64,000 bases of DNA from Ambrosia x helenae (lineage: Eukaryota; Streptophyta; Magnoliopsida; Asterales; Asteraceae): NCBI GenBank assembly GCA_030844895.1, contig CM061228.1, positions 50,829,081-50,893,080 of the forward strand, read 5' to 3'. Below, piece by piece: positions 21,711 through 33,060 of the stretch. The stretch's first letter is position 1, and the number at the start of each line of letters is the position of its first letter. Below the pieces are notes generated by a model. That model was not told the DNA's origin, made no database searches, and saw only the letters and a program-made list of their open reading frames with translations. The translations under genes were made by a program, and so were the position numbers.

Positions 21711-23229
21711 TATAATTTAAATATATTAGAAAATCTATAATTTAAAGATAATAAGTATGTGTAATTGTTATCATTAATAACTTAAATTCAAAATTTTAAT
21801 TTATTTAAGAGATACAGATCATTCAAAATATTGAATTAAATGTTTTAGTTAAGTATAATTTTACCATTATTATCTTAAATTTAATTTTTTTTATTTTTTA
21901 TAATATTAAACGAAATTCAAAAATAAAAATTATATATGTTGAAATTTGAAATTAAATAGCTAAATAGAACATTTAGTATTTGAATATCTTTAAAGTATAA
22001 CCTAAATCTATAATTTCAAAGTATAAATTTAAATATTAAGTTGTAACTAATTTGGGAAATTTGTAACTTAAATTATTGATTTTTCAATATTAAATATATT
22101 AAAAAATCTTTAATTTAAAAGTAATAAGTAGGTGTAGTTGTTACCATTATTAACTTAAATTTCATAATTTTGATTTTTTTTTAAATTTAGGTCATTCAAA
22201 ATTTCAAGTTAAATTTAATAAATGTATTAATTAATTCCAATTGTTACCATTATTCTCTTAAATTCAAAATTTTAATTCTTTATAATATTAACAGAAAATT
22301 AAAAATTAAAATTTGAAACTAAATACTTATATAGAACGTATAGTATTCAAATATTTTTAAGTTTAACTAAAATCTACAATCTCTAAATCCTTCAAAACAT
22401 TGAATATGATTTCACAGCCAAGTTACTTTTACAAACATCAAATAATGTTGATAATGCCTAAGAAAATTAACATCTTCATAACACATAGTTGGATCATAAA
22501 ACAACTGATAACTAGTTAAATCCAACAATTCAAAAGTTGTGATTCATATAGATGCAGATTTTGCATATGTAATAATCTATAAATAGTTTCAACATTATCT
22601 AAGATGTTCTTGATACAGTTAAATCATAGTATTTTATAGTTGTAAACATTATCAAGATGTTATAAACATATTAAAACACCCGTAAATTTTTTTTACCTAA
22701 TATATGATAAAGATACTATACCATTTTTCAATAAGTTAAAACACTATAAAGATTCAAGATTTAATCAGATATTATCAAGATGTTTTAAAAATGTTAACAT
22801 ATGTAATTTGAATACGATGATTACCTAATCCATAATCAGAATATCACGATTACCTAAAAAACTGTGAAAATTTGAATGTTTATAAGCAAAGTATCGAAAA
22901 TTTATCAAAATCAATTTGATTGATATTAGAATTTAAAGTTGTCAACTAAAATTTGTACATTATAAAATGAAAATATACAATAATTGATTATCTATACTAT
23001 ATTATTTTACTATATAATCCATTCTAGATTCTAGATGGTAACATAGTAATTTAACTTCACTTGAGAAGGGTATTATTGTAATTTATCTCAAAGCTCAAGA
23101 CACATTAATACATTATTTAATAAACTTACATTAATACATTATTTCATAAACTTATAATTAAATATTTATTACACTCAAATAAAAAAAATATAATAAATAA
23201 AATACATTAATAAAGAACTCATTAAACAA

Positions 23230-23530
23230 TTAGGTTCCAACTATTCGAATTCTTGTAACCCGCACGATTACTTTTATGTCGTAACTGATAACCAGGTAGA
23301 TATTAAGCAATTGGAATCAACAAGTCTTAAACATAGCACCACTCGCTGTTGTCTACAAAATCGTGATCCACCTTCACCGCCGTTAGTCAACATCCCGGAA
23401 AGCACAACGGTATCCAAGCCAGTCCGCCACAATTGGTTATGTTACCGTTGTGAACATCTACGCATTATCGGCCATCTTGCTGTCAAGTCGAACTTTTCTT
23501 TTATGCTTTCCCATCTTTGTTTATCACTTA
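23230..23530 (+). pseudogene. Exon-like fragment of unknown gene, copy 1
   Basis: More GC-rich than its surroundings. It has an open frame running through NPHDYFYVVTDNQVDIKQLE to GHLAVKSN. I do not recognise the family. The same stretch recurs at 25995-26300 in the second copy. It could be a captured gene fragment; there is no visible promoter or complete gene. Confidence 0.35.
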
Positions 23531-24352
23531 AATTTATGCTTTCCCATAAATTTAAAACTAAAAATGTTAATTGTTAAATTTTAAATATATTAGGATATCT
23601 ATATTTTAAAGATAATAAGCAGGTTTAATTGTTATCATTATTAACTTAAATTCAAAAGTTTGATTTTTTTTTTTACAAATATTTAGATCATTTAGCATTT
23701 GAACTAAATGATTTAGTTAAGTCTAATTGTTACTATTAATATCTAAAATTAAATATTTAGAACTTTTATATTGTTAAAAAAAATTTAAAATTAAAATTAT
23801 AAATATTAACTTATGAATTTATATACTTAAATAGAACATCTAATATTCGAGTATTTATAAAGTTTTACCAAAATCTATCATTTAAAATTCTAGTATTCAA
23901 AATTTAAATTTGAACTTGTAACTAATTTGAGAAATTTATAACTAAAATTATTATTTTTAAAATTTTAAAAATATTAGGAAATCTCTAAGAAATGTAATAA
24001 GTGGGCGTAATTGTTACATTATTAACTTAATTAATAAATTTGATATTTTTAAAATATTCAAGTCATTTAATATTTGAATTAAATATCTTAAATGTATAAT
24101 TAAGTATAAACGTTACCATGATTATCTTAAATTCCAAATTTTGATTATTTTAATATTAACCAAAATTTAAAAATCAAAATGATAAGTATTAAAATTTGAT
24201 ATTAGATACCTATATAGAAAATTTAGTATTCTAGATATTTTTAAATTTTAATCGAAATCTATAATTTCAAGTTATAGTATTTAAAATTTTAATTTTAACT
24301 TGTAAATAATTTGAGAAATTTTTAACCAAAGTTATTAACTGCTATAATTTAA

Positions 24353-24478
24353 GCCCCCTACCATTGTGGTTGAGTGGTAGAGACAAATGTCTCTTGGGGA
24401 AAGGTCATAGGTGGGAGTCTAAAGGGTTTTTAAAAAGGTGTAAAAAGGGTGTGAGAAATTAACCATTCAAAAAAATGT
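24353..24478 (+). mobile_element. SINE-like element, copy 2
   Basis: The duplicated twin of 21585-21710, with the same TATAATTTAA direct repeats. It arose by the segmental duplication, not by a second insertion. Confidence 0.7.
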
Positions 24479-25994
24479 TATAATTTAAATATATTAGAAA
24501 ATCTATAATTTAAAGATAATAAGTATGTGTAATTGTTATCATTAATAACTTAAATTCAAAATTTTAATTTATTTAAGAGATACAGATCATTCAAAATATT
24601 GAATTAAATGTTTTAGTTAAGTATAATTTTACCATTATTATCTTAAATTTAATTTTTTTTTATTTTTTATAATATTAAACGAAATTCAAAAATTAAAAAT
24701 ATATGTTGAAATTTGAAATTAAATAGCTAAATAGAACATTTAGTATTTGAATATCTTTAAAGTATAACCTAAATCTATAATTTCAAAGTATAAATTTAAA
24801 TATTAAGTTGTAACTAATTTGGGAAATTTGTAACTTAAATTATTGATTTTTCAATATTAAATATATTAAAAAATCTTTAATTTAAAAGTAATAAGTAGGT
24901 GTAGTTGTTACCATTATTAACTTAAATTTCATAATTTTGATTTTTTTTTTAAATTTAGGTCATTCAAAATTTCAAGTTAAATTTAATAAATGTATTAATT
25001 AATTCCAATTGTTACCATTATTCTCTTAAATTCAAAATTTTAATTCTTTATAATATTAACAGAAAATTAAAAATTAAAATTTGAAACTAAATACTTATAT
25101 AGAACGTATAGTATTCAAATATTTTTAAGTTTAACTAAAATCTACAATCTCTAAATCCTTCAAAACATTGAATATGATTTCACAGTCAAGTTACTTTTAC
25201 AAACATCAAATAATGTTGATAATGCCTAAGAAAATTAACATCTTCATAACACATAGTTGGATCATAAAACAACTGATAACAGTTCAATCCAACAATTCAA
25301 AAGTTGTGATTCATATAGATGCAGATTTTGCATATGTAATAATCTATAAATAGTTTCAACATTATCTAAGATGTTCTTGATACAGTTAAATCATAGTATT
25401 TTATAGTTGTAAACATTATCAAGATGTTATAAACATATTAAAACACCCGTAAATTTTTTTTACCTAATATATGATAAAGATACTATACCATTTTTCAATA
25501 AGTTAAAACACTATAAAGATTCAAGATTTAATCAGATATTATCAAGATGTTTTTAAAAATGTTAACATATGTAATTTGAATACGATGATTATTTAATCCA
25601 TAATCAGAATATCACGATTACCTAAAAAACTGTGAAAATTTGAATGTTTATAAGCAAAGTATCGAAAATTTATCAAAATCAATTTGATTGATATTAGAAT
25701 TTAAAGTTGTCAACTAAAATTTGTACATTATAAAATGAAAATATACATTAATTTGATTATCTATACTATATTATTTTACTATATAATCCATTCTAGATTC
25801 TAGATGGTAACATAGTAATTTAACTTCACTTGAGAAGGGTATTATTGTAATTTATCTCAAAGCTCAAGACACATTAATACATTATTTAATAAACTTACAT
25901 TAATACATTATTTCATAAACTTATAATTAAATATTTATTACACTCAAATAAAAAAAAATATAATAAATAAAATACATTAATAAAGAACTCATTA

Positions 25995-26300
25995 AACAAT
26001 TAGGTTCCAACTATTCGAATTCTTGTAACCCGCACGATTACTTTTATGTCGTAACTGATAACCAGGTAGATATTAAGCAATTGGAATCAACAAGTCTTAA
26101 ACATAGCACCACTCGCTGTTGTCTACAAAATCGTGATCCACCTTCACCGCCGTTAGTCAACATCCCGGAAAGCACAACGGTATCCAAGCCAGTCCGCCAC
26201 AATTGGTTATGTTACCGTTGTGAACATCTACGCATTATCGGCCATCTTGCTGTCAAGTCGAACTTTTCTTTTATGCTTTCCCATCTTTGTTTATCACTTA
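25995..26300 (+). pseudogene. Exon-like fragment of unknown gene, copy 2
   Basis: Same sequence as 23230-23530. Here it runs on into CACTTAG followed by AAATATACATGGCTAGCTC, which could be a splice acceptor and the start of the next exon-like block. Confidence 0.35.
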
Positions 26301-26465
26301 GAAATATACATGGCTAGCTCAAGAAGCTTTAGGAATGGTGACGCTTAATGACAACCTCTTTATCACCATATTGCTATCAAGTCTAACTTTTCTTTTATGT
26401 TTCTTATCTTTGTTTATTGCTTAGAAATATACATGGCTAGCTCAGGAAGCTTTAGGAATGATGAC
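26301..26465 (+). pseudogene. Exon-like block, repeated about twice, interrupted by Cop-1
   Basis: TTAG then AAATATACATGGCTAGCTC occurs at about 26300 and again at about 26424 as part of a roughly 122-bp tandem repeat. The frame TWLAQEALGM continues past Cop-1 (from 59823) as TLHDNLFIKTKVLNMNQKLY up to a GTAAGT donor near 59900. Family unknown. Confidence 0.35.
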
Positions 26466-26999
26466 TGTAGATGCACATTATGCGACTAATGATATTAGAT
26501 TGCGGATTACATAATGTTTTGTCAAATGTCGTTTGGTCGAATGTGGTTTATAGTGTGGTCGATGGTAGAATGAACGGTCGAAGGTGGAGTTAAAGGGTCG
26601 AAGGTACACAGGGAGGTCGAAGGAAAAATTATCTATTGTAATGTCTTGGTTCGACCATGTCGAATGGTCGAACCTACACATTCGACCAAGTGATTTGGGA
26701 GAATGTGCAGGCCTATATAAGGTCAAGTTGATTTTTGAATTGTAACTTTTGACATTTTGTTTTCCCTCCCTGTGTGTTTTCCCTAGGTTTATTATTGAGT
26801 CTGTAAAAGTGATTTTATCATTATAAACTACATTTTCAAGTGTAATTGATTATCAAAGTCAATGAATTGAATATGTTTATGATGATTTCTGTGTTTTGCT
26901 AGTTTTATTATCATTTTGTGATCAATTCAGGGATTCCGCACCTGAATTGAACTTGTTTGATCATTATCTTTGTTGTTTAGACGATCCTACGCGCATACA
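26466..26999 (+). repeat. 5' LTR of Cop-1 (534 bp)
   Basis: TGTAGATGCAC to CGCGCATACA. Similar to the 3' LTR with scattered substitutions, so clearly older than Gyp-B. Contains the GGTCGAA array and a TATA box. Confidence 0.93.
26520..26720 (+). promoter_or_regulatory. Putative Cop-1 LTR promoter: GGTCGAA array then TATATAA
   Basis: About eight copies of GGTCGAA or TTCGACC, mostly followed by TGTGG or GGTGG, end just before GCCTATATAAGG (TATATAA at 26714-26720). The 3' LTR copy is 59336-59536. Confidence 0.7.
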
Positions 27000-27002
27000 A
27001 AG

Positions 27003-27015
27003 TGGTATCAAAGCC
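27003..27015 (+). other. Primer-binding site of Cop-1
   Basis: TGGTATCAAAGCC lies three bases after the 5' LTR. Initiator-Met type with one change from TGGTATCAGAGC. Confidence 0.85.
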
Positions 27016-27296
27016 ATTTGGATCAAACAATCACAAATTGATAATATTATAGCTGATTTGGACCCAATATTGATAAAAAAAACTTTCTGTTTTTCATTGA
27101 CAAACTGAATTTGGTGTTAAATTGATTGATTTGAACTTGTTTTCATGGATAAAACTTATAATTCTCTTTGTTAAACTTGTTCCAAATCCAATCCAAAGCA
27201 AAAACCTGATTAAGATCATCAAATTTCATTAACATTTGAAAAATTTTGATCAAAATAACTGATTTTCAAAGAATAACCGTTTTTCAAACATGAAGG

Positions 27297-27575
27297 TCGA
27301 ACCTAGGGAGATTTGGTCGAAAGTGAGATTATTTGGTCGAACCACGGATTATTTGGTCGAACGTGGAGTGTTATTTGGTCGAACCTAGAAAGTTTGTGTG
27401 TGTTATTGTTCATTCGACCTTATTGGGTACATTCGACCAATCGAGTGGTCGAACGTGGTATTAAACGGTCGAAAGTGAACTGAGTTTGTTATTTTCTATG
27501 TTCGAACTTTATCAAACGGTCGAACGTGGACTGATTTTCACATTCGACCACGCGATCAATCAAAAAGGTCGAACA
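27297..27575 (+). repeat. Leader GGTCGAA cluster upstream of Cop-1 gag
   Basis: Around twelve GGTCGAA/TTCGACC copies in both orientations in the untranslated leader. The cluster ends about 50 bp before a strong splice-acceptor-like TTAATCATTTTCAG (ending 27626) and the gag ATG at 27633. Confidence 0.8.
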
Positions 27576-27632
27576 TAGAAACTGTTATAAAATTTTTCTA
27601 ATCGTTTCGTGTTTAATCATTTTCAGATCGTT

Positions 27633-28585
27633 ATGTGGAATTTTCCTACAACACCACGACCTAATACAACACCACCACAGCAGACAACCATGGATCCTTG
27701 GTCGGTAGCTGCTCAAAAGTCTAGTCAACCATCCCAACCGATTAACTACATGGCAATGACTAGTTCAATGCCCCAACAAGTTGCACAACCACAACCACAG
27801 CCGATGGCTGATTATTGGGGAGTAGCAGCAGCGGCGGTTCACTCTCACACTACCAACGCGATCTCGACTCTTATTCAAGACTTATCTTCGGGTAGTGGAA
27901 GCCGTCCACCAAAGTTGATGGAAATGGTAGATTACAACACATGGAATACCAAGTTCAAGATTCATCTTGAGGGAATGGGATTAGAAGGAACGGAAGCTTG
28001 GCAAATGATTGCTAAAGGCTATGTTGCTCCGATCTTGGAGAACACGGGTGAGCTGATTCCGTTGGAAAAATCTTGCTGAGGATGAGAAAAAGAAATTTGC
28101 TATTGAGAAGAAGGCGTTTTCTGAACTGTCCCAGGCCATTAATACTGATCTCTTACATCAGTTTGGGTCTTGCAGTACTTCTAAACAGTAGTGGGACATG
28201 TTAAGAAATCGTCATGATGGGAATGAGAAGACGAGGAAGTTGAGGATGGAGGAACTAAGGAAAGAGTTTGAGAACTTCAGCTATATGGGGAATGAGACGC
28301 TGAAGGAGTTGATTCCGAGGTATTGTTATTTACTGACCGAGCATTCAAGCTATGAGATAAACATACCAATGTCAGAGCTGGTGGACAAGTTTACTGATGC
28401 GTTGCCACCATACTGGAATCAACACATCGAGGTTCTGAAGGAAAAGGATGTGTACCAATACTGGACCATCAACAAATTTATCCAGAAACTTGAGAATAAG
28501 GAGATGGAAGAAAAGAGGAAGGCGAAAAGAGCTCAAGTTCCTCAGAATCCGGATTTATATCATGGTAATGCATCTACATCTCTTG
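27633..28585 (+). pseudogene. Cop-1 gag, N-terminal part
   Basis: Starts MWNFPTTPRPN at 27633, six bases after a TTTTCAG acceptor-like site. A Pro/Gln-rich N-terminus is followed by the copia gag core (VDYNTWNTKFKIHLEGMG, then EAWQMIAKGY). A frameshift near 28070 and a TAG at 28188 interrupt it. The core resumes at 28198 (MLRNRHDGNEKTRKLRMEE, LVDKFTDALPPYWNQHIEVL) until Gyp-C cuts the gene at 28585. In an intact element this protein packages element RNA into particles. Confidence 0.8.
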
Positions 28586-29080
28586 TGTGACATCCGGTAA
28601 ATTTTCTTTTCATTTCGTTCTTTCCGTCTCTTTCATTTTTGGGCTTTGTGCAATTTTTGGGACGAAAATTCTTTCAAAGTGGGGATGATGTGACACCCGG
28701 CATATTTGGCTTAAACATTTTAGTAACATCTAAGTCTACCTTAGTGGGAAACGTTTATAAACGGACTTAACTAGGTTAGTTGAGTCAGGTCAATTTAGGA
28801 TTGTCCAGGGTTCAATGATCTTGAGGATCATTGGGAGTCGTTTTGGGAATACACTAGTACTGGGTCCCGTTGTTGGTGAAATTACATAAACTAATTAAGT
28901 GTATGTGTAGATTAATTGTCGTGTGGTGGATTATATACATAGATGTGTTTTAACGACGTGTAGCTAACTATCCATGCTTAAATATGTTAAACATAGACTA
29001 AGGTTGCATGCTCATATGTTAGGATGCGTTAAAATGCGTTAAACATGACAAACTTGAAAACTAGAAAAACATAAGTCCTG

Positions 29081-29227
29081 GTTCGACCACTTCGAGTGGG
29101 CGAACCTGGGATGTGGAATTAAAAGAATTCCATTCGACCAAGTCAGGGTACATTCGACCCTGTGAAAGAGTCGAAGGAGGCTACATTCGACCAGAGACAG
29201 GGGTCGAATGTGGACTAGTATAAATAC
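29081..29227 (+). promoter_or_regulatory. Putative Gyp-C promoter: GGTCGAA/TTCGACC array then TATAAATA
   Basis: Six or so motif copies lead straight into GGACTAGTATAAATACC (TATAAATA at 29218-29225). The 3' LTR equivalent is 36965-37155, with one extra roughly 44-bp stretch. Confidence 0.7.
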
Positions 29228-30000
29228 CAAACTTTGTCATTTTTCACCATTTCACAAACCCTAACCGTCTCCTAACACTCTCAAACGATTTTTATCACTA
29301 AGGAAGGAGTTTTTGCTCTTCTTTTTCATAATCTAACCTATCAACAACATCTAAGCAAGAATCCAAGGTGTGTTTCTAATCCAAAATCTTTTTAAGGAAT
29401 TTTAATTTGTTTTCATCTAACCCTAAATGTCCAGATCTGTTCTAAGGATGTTTTTATCAATAAAAACCTTTTAAACACCTTTCTAAATCTAAACCCTATC
29501 ATTAAACATAGGTTTTTGTATCAATAAACATATGTTAATTATGTGTTATGTGATGTTATGTGTTGCTTAACGATTTGCTGCTGTTCTAATGATAGAAACA
29601 TGATCTAGGGTTGCTATTGATGTTGGTTTATTGTTGTTTAGGGTTACAATTAGATAGATGGTGATATTATGGGTATTTTGGGGATTTTTGATAAATCTAA
29701 GGATTGTTACATGTTATTATTATTAATAGAACTATTGGGGGTTTTCATAAACACATTAAACAGAGCATATTGAGATGATTATGAAATGATTTCAAAAAGT
29801 TTCTAAATTGGGTAAGAATTCCATGCATGATGTGACATTTCCATAATTTTGCCATTTTGGGAAAGTGTTAAAACAAACTGGTTTTGGGGCAAAATTGGTG
29901 GGGTTTTGTAGGGATAAGTTTTCCATGCTTGACTGCTGTGTTTGATGATGTTTCGCGATGTTTCGAATGTGTTTGAATCGTTTTTAAGGAAACTTATTTG

Positions 30001-30190
30001 ACAGGGTCAAACCTGGGCTCATTCGACCAAACGGGTGGTCGCATGAGAGATTCCAGGGTCGAACCTGGGAAAAGTTTGGTCGAATCTGATTAAGTGGTCG
30101 AACGTGGCATCAAACAGTTGAACGTGGCATTAAACGGGCGAACGTGGCTTAAAAAGGGGCGAAGGAGGAATTATCTGCCTGGTTCGACCC
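30001..30190 (+). repeat. Downstream GGTCGAA cluster in Gyp-C 5' LTR
   Basis: About nine GGTCGAA, TTCGACC or GGGCGAA copies lie roughly 790 bp after the TATA box. The partner in the 3' LTR is 37935-38121. Confidence 0.8.
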
Positions 30191-31234
30191 TTCTAATGTA
30201 AAAATGAGATTTTTGATACAAACTAAGTGTTTTATGCCTGAACCTTGTGTGTAATCTATGTGTACTTGATTAGTTAGGGTAATGAGTCACCAACGGGATG
30301 TCAGGTCGGTCTAGTGTGTCGGTTGAACACTTAAACACGTTTTAAAACATACTTGGTTACGATCTGGACAATCGGGGACTAGATAACCTAGTCGGAACAC
30401 TTATGTGAACATTTTGATAGATCTCCGATAGAGGGATTATCAAGGGCTTAGAATTTTACTATTTACCGAGGAACGCAATATAAGGTGAGTTCACGGCCCC
30501 ACTTTTACAGCTTTAACTTTTGGGGGAGAAAACATGCGCTAACCTATTTTGGTAACATATGTCATACTATGGTTTTAACTTTGCATTGCTATACGATCTT
30601 TAAAAGTATCGGGGAAAACCATGAATGTGCGGGGATGCACAACGGGGGAACTGTGGATAGATCTATTGGGCGTGACCTGCCCCACTCGTCGGCTTGGAGG
30701 GTCGGGCGGGTGCATATTGTCTCGAACTGGTAACATTGGTATCATGCTGAACATTCGGGTTGAACATTGCTAAACATTGCTAAACGTGTCTAGTAATGGT
30801 TTTCCAATCGTAGTAGTAATAAAACATACGCCTAGCTAGCGTACTTGGTGACATTGGTATAGTATGGACATGGTAACGTTTTGTTAACTTTTGGTAACTT
30901 ATTGAACAAACCTGTGAACTCACCGGCATTATATGTTGACGTCTTTTTGGCATGTTTTTCTCAGGTCGCTAAGGTAGCAACAGAGGACTAGGCGCACGAG
31001 TCTGCATGGCGTCTAGGCTTAGTTTCATGTTTTTGAATTAAACAGTTTGAAAATTGTCGTACATGGTTTTGTAACTGGTTAAATGCTTCCGCTATGGTTT
31101 TATAAAATGAGAACTATGTTTTGATTTTACGTATTTCATATAGTGTTGTTTATTGTGACCGTTGACTTGGATCCTGGTTTGTCATGCGCCTAGCAATAAA
31201 ACTCCGCAAGTGGAAATTTGCGGGTGTGACAGAT

Positions 31235-31247
31235 TGGTATTAGAGCC
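31235..31247 (+). other. Primer-binding site of Gyp-C
   Basis: TGGTATTAGAGCC lies three bases after the LTR. One C-to-T change from the initiator-Met complement. Confidence 0.85.
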
Positions 31248-31759
31248 AATGGTTATAGTGAACTAGGACTGCATCTAGAGTCTGGTCTATAGCTGAGTCG
31301 CACACACTAGACGGTCACATACTTTGAGTCTATTAGTGGGATACGTACTAACGTTGTCGGGGTGTCCTTACATCATCATCATACTTCTTTGTTACATCAT
31401 CTGCTTTTATTTGGGTTCTTAACTACTCTTGTCTTCTTCTTCGGGGTTGAAGAGGAAGAGGCTGATTTGTTGACTCTAGCACACACATGCTTTCTTACAC
31501 TTGCACCTATCGTAACACGTTACTAGGCGACAACATTCGGTGACTGGAGTCTAAACTAGGAGTACATTTGGAGGACCATGTAGAGCAGTTCATCATTTCG
31601 GGTGCACACGAAATAATAAACTGAAATGCATGAAAATCCCAGTGGACTTTGAGTTTAGGTGTACAGTCCTGAATTTGTCCCTAAGTTAACTCTTGTAAAT
31701 TTCTAGTGGTTGACACTAGAGGTGAATCAGAATCCCTCGATCTCTTGATTTGTTAGATC
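31248..31759 (+). other. Gyp-C untranslated leader
   Basis: No open frame. Sequences such as ACTAGACGGTCACAT recur, inverted, in the leaders of Gyp-A, Gyp-B and Gyp-D, so this is a conserved leader. It may hold a packaging signal, but that is inference. Confidence 0.6.
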
Positions 31760-33060
31760 ATGTCTGGTGCTCGCGGTGGTGGACGTCGTGGTGGCGGCGG
31801 TGGCTGTGCTGGCGGCGGTAGCCGTGCTGGAGGCGGTGGTCGTGGCAACATCAACATGACCCAAGCTGAACTGAATAACTTGCTACAGCAACAAGTGAAC
31901 ATGGCTATGGCTAATTTCCAGGCTGGGATTAATGCCACGGGTGGTGAGTTGATTTCTGTCGACTTTGCCTCATTCTTGGGTGTCATGCTCTTTCGTTTGT
32001 GTTTTACTCGTGTATCGTGTTTCAGGTATCGCTGCCAATCCACCTCCACCTCAGTGCTCTTATAAGAAGTTTCGGGACTGTCAGCCCCATAACTTCGCTG
32101 GGACTGAGGGAGCGGTGGGACTGCTCCGATGGCTTGAGAAGGTTGAATCTGTGTTCGTCATGTGTAACTGTCCCGCTGGGGACCGGGTTAAGTATGCTAC
32201 TGCGACATTCGAGGGGCCTGCATTGTCGTGGTGGAATGCTACTGCCCAGAACATGGGATTGGGGGAGGCTATTGCTATGCCTTGGGCTGATTTTGTGCAT
32301 CTGTTGAGGAGTGAGTACTGTCCGAGGGAGGAGACACAGAAGTTGGAACACGAAGTCTGGAGCTACAAGATGGTTGGATCCGAGATAGAGGAGTACACTT
32401 TGAGGAGGAACGAGCTGGCGGTGTTGTGCCCTGATTTGCACACACCCGAGTATAGGAGGATCGAGCACTATGTATCAGGGTTAGTGCCGGAGATTGCTGG
32501 ATTGGTGGCTGCTTTCCCACTCTCGCTGAAGTTGTCCGATCAGCTCATCGGATGACTAACCTGAAGGTGGCAGAAGGTGTTTTGCCTCCTATGGGTGCTG
32601 CTGTGAAGATTACTGAAGGAAACTAGAGGAAGTGGGATACTGTGGGGAAGAGTGTTGTGCCAGCGCCATCTCAGCCGGCGAAGAAGTTTGATTCATCTGG
32701 GTCTTCTTCAGGGCAGAAGTCGGGAGGGTATGTTGGGAAGCATCCCAAGTGCAACAAGTGTGGTTTCCACCACTCTGGAATTGTGATCGGGCTCGCTGTC
32801 ATCGGTGCCATCAGTTGGGGCATCATGCTAAGGATTGCAGGGTGACACTTACCCCAGCTCAGACTCCTACTGCTACTCCTACTCCTGCTGCTCAGGGGAC
32901 TCCAGGAAAGCAGGGGTGCTATAACTGTGGTGACACGGGACACTTCAAGCGTGAATGTCCTAAGCTGAAGCAGGGCGATAATGGGAGGGGCGGGAACGGT
33001 AACGGGAACAACGGGGGCGGAGGCAGGACTACACGTGCTTTCGTCATTGGATCTGCAGAG
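31760..33060 (+). pseudogene. Gyp-C gag with a candidate 82-bp intron
   Basis: Starts MSGARGGGRRGG (31760). A Gly/Arg-rich start and the helix MTQAELNNLLQQQVNMAMAN are followed by a candidate intron at 31944-32025. Removing it joins ...NATG to GIAANPPP in frame. The capsid core follows (GTEGAVGLLRWLEKVESVF, ALSWWNATAQNMGLGEA, RIEHYVSGLVPEIAGLV). A frameshift near 32522, a TAG at 32624 and another frameshift near 32775 break it. Three zinc knuckles come next, ending CYNCGDTGHFKREC. The normal role is RNA packaging in particles. Confidence 0.8.
31944..32025 (+). other. Candidate spliceosomal intron in Gyp-C gag
   Basis: Donor GTGAGT at 31944, pyrimidine-rich 3' half, acceptor TGTTTCAG ending at 32025. 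Upstream coding length is 184 nt (remainder 1) and the downstream frame needs 2, so splicing restores the frame exactly. Unspliced, the gag frame runs on into unrelated residues. At 82 bp it is about the minimum size of plant introns. Confidence 0.6.

Larger units (their letters stand above)
20781..23530. repeat. Direct tandem duplication, copy 1 (2.75 kb)
   Basis: Matches 23546-26300 almost base for base, with sparse point and homopolymer differences. Very AT-rich with diverged internal reiterations of AACTTAAATTCAAAATTT-type sequence. It carries one SINE (21585-21710) and a short exon-like stretch near its right end (23230-23530). Confidence 0.95.
23546..26300. repeat. Direct tandem duplication, copy 2
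   Basis: Begins at the same sequence as 20781 (ATAAATTTAAAACTAAAAATG) and ends with TTATCACTTA like copy 1. A 15-bp filler (23531-23545) separates the copies. Confidence 0.95.
28586..31231 (+). repeat. 5' LTR of Gyp-C (2,646 bp)
   Basis: Starts TGTGACATCCGG at 28586. A second start-like TGTGACACCCGGC lies at 28689, preceded by its own purine tract. It ends GGGTGTGACA at 31231. Relative to the 3' LTR it lacks a roughly 44-bp piece of the upstream array and about 10 bp near 30390. Confidence 0.93.

Noticed and set aside
23311..23577. 88-residue frame as a small gene
   Set aside because: Starts inside an exon-like fragment, runs over the duplication junction into filler, and the second copy has a different C-terminus.
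28586..28689. Treating 28586-28688 as host sequence outside the Gyp-C 5' LTR
   Set aside because: The TCTTG duplication lies at 28581-28585 and 39172-39176, and the same 103 bp open the 3' LTR at 36471. They belong to the LTR of this copy.
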